DNA of 64,000 nucleotides from Panaeolus papilionaceus. Lineage: Eukaryota; Basidiomycota; Agaricomycetes; Agaricales. Location of the stretch: the NCBI GenBank assembly GCA_015501605.1, contig JADNRZ010000015.1:248001-312000 (forward strand), in the 5' to 3' direction. Below the pieces are notes generated by a model that did no database searches, was not told the origin of the DNA, and saw only the letters and a list, made by a program, of their open reading frames with translations. How positions within the stretch are numbered: the first letter of the stretch is position 1; each line of letters begins with the position of its first letter. Made by a program: the position numbers and the translations under genes. This document shows positions 57,650 through 64,000 of this stretch, in pieces.

Positions 57650-60600
57650 TTGTCATAGGACAGGACAGTTGCCCTGCAGGCGATTTCACCTGTTGCCCTA
57701 AGTTTTATGAAATGAAACTTGCAGTAATATCTATGAAATGAGCCTAGGGTAAAGTAGCAGGTGTTTTCATAGGCAATATCATACTTGCCTGGGCAATTTT
57801 CATAGTGATATTATGTTTACCATTTCTATTTTCATGCTTCCCTCTGCGATTTTCAAAGCATTTTCATAGCTAGGCTTGTGATTTTCATGATTACTGTGGT
57901 GATATTATTATTGATTTCATGAATATCCTTGTGATTTTCATGATTATTTGGGCGATATTCTTGTTGATTTCATAGATTGCCTTAATCTTATCAGTGCATT
58001 TTCTTATTAAATCAGGGCAATTCTATATTTAGAATTGCCATAATATGATATCATTAGATCAGATCACTATTATCTCCGCTTTTTTTGGACCCTTATCTCA
58101 TCCATCAATTACATCAAACTAGGGCTCTGCCCCTATTGTACCCATTACTTCTAGCATTTATTACACTGCTTTTCTGGCCACTTTATATGGACATATATAT
58201 ACCATTGGAAAGCTACAATTGCCTACTATTTGATTCTGAATTTTATTCAATTTAATTCCTGCAGGGGAGCAGCCCATTTAGCTGCACTTTTCCCCATCAA
58301 TTTAGCCCCTATTCATTTATGCCACCATTCCTGCTGCATTTGCACCGCTTTTTTGGCACTTTTTCTGATGCACATATATACCATTAGAAAGCCCTAATTG
58401 TCTAGTTTAAGAATCTGCCCTTGGTTTTACAATAGCCCCACTAGGGGCTGCACTATTTAGCTGCGCTCTTTTGGCATTTAATTAGCCCCTATTTTGAATC
58501 AGCATTGTTCCTGCTCCATTTTGCACTGCTTTGGTGCAATTATATATGGACATATATATGTCACCAGAAAGCTACAAATGCCTAGATTAAGAATCTGAAA
58601 TCAGAACATAAATGTTGTGTCTAGGGAGGGAGCAATTGCATTTCGCATTTGGGGTATTAGAGCGTGGGAACACCCTTGATCACCTCTTCTCCTCCTCCCC
58701 CCACCGCTTTTCTGCCTCCATTTCTCCACATCCACTCCACCCCTCAGCCTATAATTTGGCATGCATGTGTAAAATATGTATTATAAACAGTGTGCAAAAC
58801 AGGAATGCAAGGGGACCGCTACCAATGCAGCTATTCTGCATTTACCCTGTTTTGCTTCTATTTCTGCCAAAAGAGGACCCAATAGTCCCCTATAACTTGC
58901 ATTTTCAGTGAGATGAAGCAATTTGAATATGTTATAATATCACCACTATTGTTCTGTACCATGTGTCATGTGTTCACAGTTATGGATCATATAGAAACAG
59001 CCATATACTGTCTCACAAGTTCCCCAAATACTATATTCAGTATATCTCTACCATTTCTGACCGCTTTGGAAGGGCGCAAAATGTTCTGAAATCGCCTCAG
59101 GAATATCTACAAAACAAGGGTACTCACAGCAAATTCTGAGCAATTCTCAAAAATACCTGTTTTTCAGCTGATAAGGCATTTGTACAAGATCTGTATTGAA
59201 ATAATTTAATCGGACCTCATAGAGGCGAGGGTATACACTATTATTGATGTTCAAAAAAGGTTTGAGAACATTTGAGTGAGTGTGGAAGGCTGGACACACA
59301 AATGGGTGCTAGAATGCAGGTTGATGTAGTGTCAATGCACAATGAATTAACAACAACTAGGATTCTCCTTAACTGTTTCTCTCGGTCTATTGGCTACACT
59401 TGACCAATCTCCTTCAAACTTTTTTTAAATTGAAGATGTGTCAATTCTAAACGCATTTCAGGTATATATATGCACACAGACAGTGGTACCACCATACAAG
59501 AGTCTCAAAACCTCCTTTTGACTATCTGGGGTTGATGGGGGATATTAAACATGCTATATCTTCATGGGGAGAGATCAGATTTTCATGATGAAGCACACAT
59601 TTGAAAGGTGTTGACCACTGTGGTTTAAAAAACCCTTGAGCTCAAAGATTGGTTAAGAAATGCGAATGATATTGGTTTAGAAACAAAGGGCATAATGATA
59701 TGATGATTTTAGCTGGTTTGCATGTGGTGGAGGGCTGAATATTGTGTTCTGATGTATGAAACATGTATACACACATCGTCATTATTGCCTGATGCCTACA
59801 TTAGCTTATAATGAGTCAAATACAATGCTTTGGGTCCGCTTTTGGAGAAATATGATCCAAACAAGATGTATATAACAAATATATGCATATATATTGATGC
59901 CAGTGTACTATAGGTTTGCACCCAATATTCAATGGTATATATACACCTGTACACCAAATTATAGGCTGAGGGGTGGAGTGGATGTGGAGAAATGGAGGCA
60001 GAAAAGCGGTGGGGGGAGGAGGAGAAGAGGTGATCAAGGGTGTTCCCACGCTCTAATACCCCAAATGCGAAATGCAATTGCTCCCTCCCTAGACACAACA
60101 TTTATGTTCTGATTTCAGATTCTTAATCTAGGCATTTGTAGCTTTCTGGTGACATATATATGTCCATATATAATTGCACCAAAGCAGTGCAAAATGGAGC
60201 AGGAACAATGCTGATTCAAAATAGGGGCTAATTAAATGCCAAAAGAGCGCAGCTAAATAGTGCAGCCCCTAGTGGGGCTATTGTAAAACCAAGGGCAGAT
60301 TCTTAAACTAGACAATTAGGGCTTTCTAATGGTATATATGTGCATCAGAAAAAGTGCCAAAAAAGCGGTGCAAATGCAGCAGGAATGGTGGCATAAATGA
60401 ATAGGGGCTAAATTGATGGGGAAAAGTGCAGCTAAATGGGCTGCTCCCCTGCAGGAATTAAATTGAATAAAATTCAGAATCAAATAGTAGGCAATTGTAG
60501 CTTTCCAATGGTATATATATGTCCATATAAAGTGGCCAGAAAAGCAGTGTAATAAATGCTAGAAGTAATGGGTACAATAGGGGCAGAGCCCTAGTTTGAT

Positions 60601-61063
60601 GTAATTGATGGATGAGATAAGGGTCCAAAAAAAGCGGAGATAATAGTGATCTGATCTAATGATATCATATTATGGCAATTCTAAATATAGAATTGCCCTG
60701 ATTTAATAAGAAAATGCACTGATAAGATTAAGGCAATCTATGAAATCAACAAGAATATCGCCCAAATAATCATGAAAATCACAAGGATATTCATGAAATC
60801 AATAATAATATCACCACAGTAATCATGAAAATCACAAGCCTAGCTATGAAAATGCTTTGAAAATCGCAGAGGGAAGCATGAAAATAGAAATGGTAAACAT
60901 AATATCACTATGAAAATTGCCCAGGCAAGTATGATATTGCCTATGAAAACACCTGCTACTTTACCCTAGGCTCATTTCATAGATATTACTGCAAGTTTCA
61001 TTTCATAAAACTTAGGGCAACAGGTGAAATCGCCTGCAGGGCAACTGTCCTGTCCTATGACAA
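57650..61063. repeat. Giant palindromic element 2
   Basis: Arms 57650-58759 and 59954-61063 are reverse complements (coordinate sum 118713, no indel) around a 1194-bp unique spacer without a supported frame. The arms share sequence with palindrome 1: GAGCGTGGGAACACCCTT, CACCGCTTTTTTGGCAC, and GAAAGCTACAA at 178-bp spacing (58209, 58387, 58566). The outer zone instead has repeated TTTTCATGATT/GCGATTTTC words. Left flank is L10 and right flank a family C fragment. No target duplication was found. Confidence 0.9.
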
Positions 61064-61250
61064 GAAGAGTACTTTACACTCTCCCCTGAGTACCCTAGGG
61101 AGTCCCTAGGGAGTCTGCGTGTTTTTAGAGGCATCCCTAGGGACTCCCTAGGGACTCCCTACAGATTGTTGCAGTCCCTAGGGAGTCCCATCGATTTGGT
61201 AGGAACTCTAATCGGTGAAAATCCCTACAGACTCTGTAGGGACCTACTGT
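61064..61250. mobile_element. Family C fragment (C3)
   Basis: GAGTACTTTACACTCTCCCC near its start resembles the A/B/C ends, followed by several GGGAGTCCCTAGGGAGTC words and ending CTGTAGGGACC. Only about 190 bp remain. Confidence 0.6.
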
Positions 61251-62472
61251 ATAATATTATGACAAATAATTTATATGAAGCTTATTAATTGTTTTTTGTC
61301 ATATTTTAGCTTTATTACATCTCTGTATACTCTATATAATTTTATTTTGATTTTACAATATTTTCCATGATTTTTTCCAATTTATTTTTATTTTATTTTT
61401 ATTTTTCGTGTTTTTTTACAAGTCTTATCTTATCATTATCTTATCGTTATCTTATCTGCTCATTATATAATAGCGAAAAATAATATTAAATATCATGTGA
61501 TGTCACATGCTTGGTCCGTGCGCAAATCATCACACAATGTGACAATCCATTACTTCTCCTTTCTTCCTTTCACCATCACCCATCACCACCACCATTCCGC
61601 ACCCTCCCTGTTGTTGCGAGCCATGACAATCACCCACCACGCCATCTCCACCTCATGCCATGTGGAAGGCACACCACCACCACCACCACCACCACCACCA
61701 CCACCATCAAACACCACCATCAAACACCACCACCACACACCATGACCACCACACACCACCACCTCAACTCACCATGACTGCAATCCACCACCCGCGACGA
61801 TGACGAACAACAACCACGACAACGACAACGAACAACGATCAACAATGATGATGACGAACAGGGATGGGGAGGGTTGAGATGGGGTAGGCGGGAATCGGGT
61901 AGTGGAGACCAGACAAGACGTAGGGGGGAGGGAAGAGGTGGGCAGAAGAGAGAGAGGGGAGACGAGACGAGACAGGGAGAGGAGGGAAGGAGAGTCAGCA
62001 AGCACAGACAAGGGGAGGCGAGATGCGACATGAGGGTAGGGGAGGCACAACGTGAGGGTAGGGGAGATGCGACGTGACAGTAGGAGCTAGGGTAGGGGTG
62101 ACACGACACGAGGGTAGGGGAGATGTTGGGAGGCGCAACGTAAGGGTGGGGGAGATGCAATGGGGAGACACAACACAAGGGTAGGGGAGGGGAGACACAA
62201 CACAAGGGTAGGTGCTAGAGTAGGGGAGATGCGATACGAGGGTAGGGGAGACGCAATGAGACTGGAGGGGGAGATAAGCCGTGAAGAGCTGGAGAGGGGA
62301 TGGGATGGGGTAAAGGGGCGTGGGCGGGATGGTGACAGATGAACACAGCCATACACCACACGCGTGAACAATGCATGCAACCACAGACAACCACCAACGC
62401 GCGTAAACACGTTGGTGGTCATGCGTTGTTGTGTGTGTTGTTCACGCACACTAGCGCCCATCCATCGCGCGA
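61251..62472. repeat. AT-rich DNA, (CAC)n and a GAGGGTAGGGGA minisatellite
   Basis: 61251-61500 is AT-rich with nothing recognisable. 61673-61707 is a (CAC)n microsatellite within a CAC/CAT-rich tract (61560-61760). From about 61860 to 62290 a minisatellite of variable spacing repeats GAGGGTAGGGGAGATGCGAC. Frames across it on either strand are repeat artefacts. Confidence 0.75.
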
Positions 62473-62554
62473 AAGCTATGAAGGCCAATGTCATTTGGCC
62501 TTCATAGCTTGAACTCATTTCGCTACACCAGAAGTGGTGTAGCGAAATGAGTTC
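62473..62554. repeat. Two adjacent perfect hairpins
   Basis: Hairpin 1: 16-bp arms AAGCTATGAAGGCCAA (62473-62488) and its complement (62495-62510), 6-nt loop. Hairpin 2 starts at the next base: 20-bp arms 62511-62530 and 62535-62554, loop GAAG. Both arms are perfect. They lie 230 bp upstream of the next gene start. Confidence 0.9.
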
Positions 62555-62785
62555 TTGTATTTAAATTGTAATGTACTTCATGTTGTAGATTAGATACAGT
62601 TAATATAATTTTTTTTTTAATTGACTTGCACTGCAATCTAAAAATAGATGGATTGGGTGAGCAATCCGTGGAACGCCGCATGTCACTGACTCATGCCACG
62701 CGCGGATGATAACTCTTTCTTTCTGCTTCCACCAACGCACACACTACATTTTCTCCAACAAACTTAACAAACCACTGCTGTAACT

Positions 62786-64000
62786 ATGTCTGCTCCATGT
62801 TCAAGCAGCCGTCTTAAGGCAAAAAAAGCTGCAAATTCTTCTGTTACCAAGCCTGCTAAGCTGAGTCCAACCAAACCTGGCTGCAAGCGTGCTATCTCCT
62901 CTCTCGAAAATTCTGCCAAAGCCAAGAGAGCCCAAAAGGGTGAAAATGAAGGGGATGAGGATGGGGATGGGGATGTTGCAATGCTTGTTGGGGACACAGG
63001 GGAGAACGAGGATAAGATGGAAGTTGATGAGGCAGAGGATGAAGGGGTGGATGATGATGATGAGGTAGAGGATGACAATGTCAATGTTGAGGAAGAGGAA
63101 GAGGAAGATGATGATGATGAGGAGGAGGAGGAGGAGGAGGAGGCAGAGAAAGAGGAGGACAAGGATGAGGAGGAGGAGGAGGAGGAGGAGGACAATGACA
63201 ATGATGAAGCAGAGAAGGACAAGAAGGGAAAAGCCAACATAATGAAGAAGAAGTATGTATTTTCTCTTCTTGATATTTGCTGTACAATCTAACTGTGTGC
63301 CAGATCATCTGCAGCCAAGGCTCCTGCTAAAGGAGCAAAAAGATCCAAGGGTAAAATTGATTCGACTTCGAAGGATGTTCTTGTGTATGTCACAAATTTT
63401 GAATTTTCATCAAGTATTTATACTAATATATATTATAGGACAAAAGATTGTCTCAAGAAGATGGGTATACCTGTTGGTCCTCCACCACGTTGCCATCCAA
63501 AGAAGGTAGAGGTCCAGGAGACTGCTGCAGCTCCCAGTGTTGATGTTCCTATGCACGAGGACTCTCCTGCTCTTGATGACTTTTTTGATATCGACACCTC
63601 TAACGAAATCGCTCTTGACACCTCTCCTGGTGTTGCTCTTGACACCTCTCCTGACATTGCTCCTGAGACTGCTCCTGAGGTTTCCAACCTTTCCAACAAT
63701 CCTGTTTCTGATGAACTCAATGTCTACGACTTTGAGGACACCTTCACTGAGAAAGATAAACTTCAGGGTGTGTCAACTACTACCGACAGGACTATCTGAG
63801 AGAAGGCTGCTCGAAAGGATATTACCGATACTCCTCCCCCTGCTATTTCTTCAGCAAGTAACCCCAAGCGATGGGTCACTCTTTACACCAGTTCCAAAAA
63901 TCCCAGTGGAATTGGTTTAGATCTGCCACCAACTTGTCGAGCAAAGGTTACAGCTAAAGAGTATAGTCTTCAGTCTGTGTTGACGTTGTTGGAGAGCCAA
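62786..64000 (+). CDS. Acidic protein of unknown function, frame broken by TGA, runs off the window
   Basis: Exons 62786-63252, 63304-63384 and 63439 onwards, with GT-AG introns of 51 and 54 bp that keep the frame. The N-terminus (MSAPCSSSRLKAKKAANSS) is basic with SPTKP, followed by about 100 residues almost entirely Glu/Asp (63000-63230) as in histone- or nucleolar-binding acidic tracts. Then comes a short KMGIPVGPPPRCHPKK segment and near-repeats LDTSPGVA/LDTSPDIA. A TGA at 63797-63799 stops the frame, but the same frame stays open to the window end (KRWVTLYTSSKNPSGIGLDL, SLQSVLTLLESQ). TGA may be a decayed CGA, making this a pseudogene, or the stop may lie in an unrecognised intron. I do not know the family; a link to mobile DNA is possible. 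Confidence 0.55.

Noticed and set aside
61497..62518. Several His/Thr/Pro- or Ser/Pro-rich frames
   Set aside because: Generated by the (CAC)n and GAGGGTAGGGGA simple repeats, open in several frames at once.
62764..63240. Long Ser-rich frame on the minus strand
   Set aside because: It is the antisense of the Glu/Asp tract (GAG/GAT read as CTC/ATC-shifted Ser codons); the plus-strand frame has proper introns.
63797..63799. Selenocysteine or readthrough at the in-frame TGA
   Set aside because: Higher fungi generally lack the selenocysteine machinery, and a CGA-to-TGA change matches the decay seen in the window.

Overview
The window looks like a piece of an Agaricomycete-type (basidiomycete) fungal genome. 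The host genes have many 49-56 bp GT-AG introns and encode conserved nuclear proteins. The rest is dense, decayed retrotransposon sequence, with CpG-to-TpG decay in the older copies. There are no RNA genes, CRISPR arrays or bacterial-type operons that I can support.

Host gene block (about 3.5-12.3 kb). Four spliced genes are readable: a hypothetical multi-exon protein (3574-5450, minus), a PHD-finger protein (5713-7833, minus), the splicing factor YJU2/CWC16 (8952-9966, plus) and the histone H3-K79 methyltransferase DOT1 (10144-12284, minus). The PHD gene and YJU2 diverge from a 1.1 kb spacer. YJU2 and DOT1 converge with 177 bp between stops. In YJU2 and DOT1 the exon lengths sum to a whole number of codons (283 and 626 aa). 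The first 3.5 kb holds no gene I recognise, only an inverted repeat pair.

Transposon block (13.3-61.3 kb). It contains: (i) two Ty3/Gypsy families with chromodomain integrases, one of which (Gypsy1) carries an extra open frame with two zinc knuckles downstream of pol; (ii) at least ten fragments of Tad-like LINEs (CCHC ORF1; ORF2 with APE-type endonuclease, reverse transcriptase and RNase H; poly(A) tails), many nested or head-to-head; (iii) three families of about 0.7-1.1 kb non-autonomous elements (here called A, B, C) that share CAGTACTT/GAGGACTT-like ends and, where intact, 8-bp target duplications; (iv) two CACTG-ended elements with 3-bp duplications; (v) a solo LTR with a 5-bp duplication; (vi) a 2.3 kb element D; (vii) two very large palindromes (36.9-40.5 kb and 57.7-61.1 kb) built of diverged units of about 175 bp.

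The elements record each other's history. A Gypsy2 integrase gene is split between 28.6 kb and 35.2 kb on opposite strands. Its two halves rejoin exactly through the same 8-bp duplication at two inverted A elements, so the 5.6 kb between them was probably inverted by recombination. Most other A, B, C and D copies also sit at joins between unrelated elements.

Right edge (61.3-64 kb). Simple-sequence DNA and two adjacent perfect hairpins precede a spliced gene for a very acidic protein of unknown function. Its frame is broken by one in-frame TGA and runs off the window.
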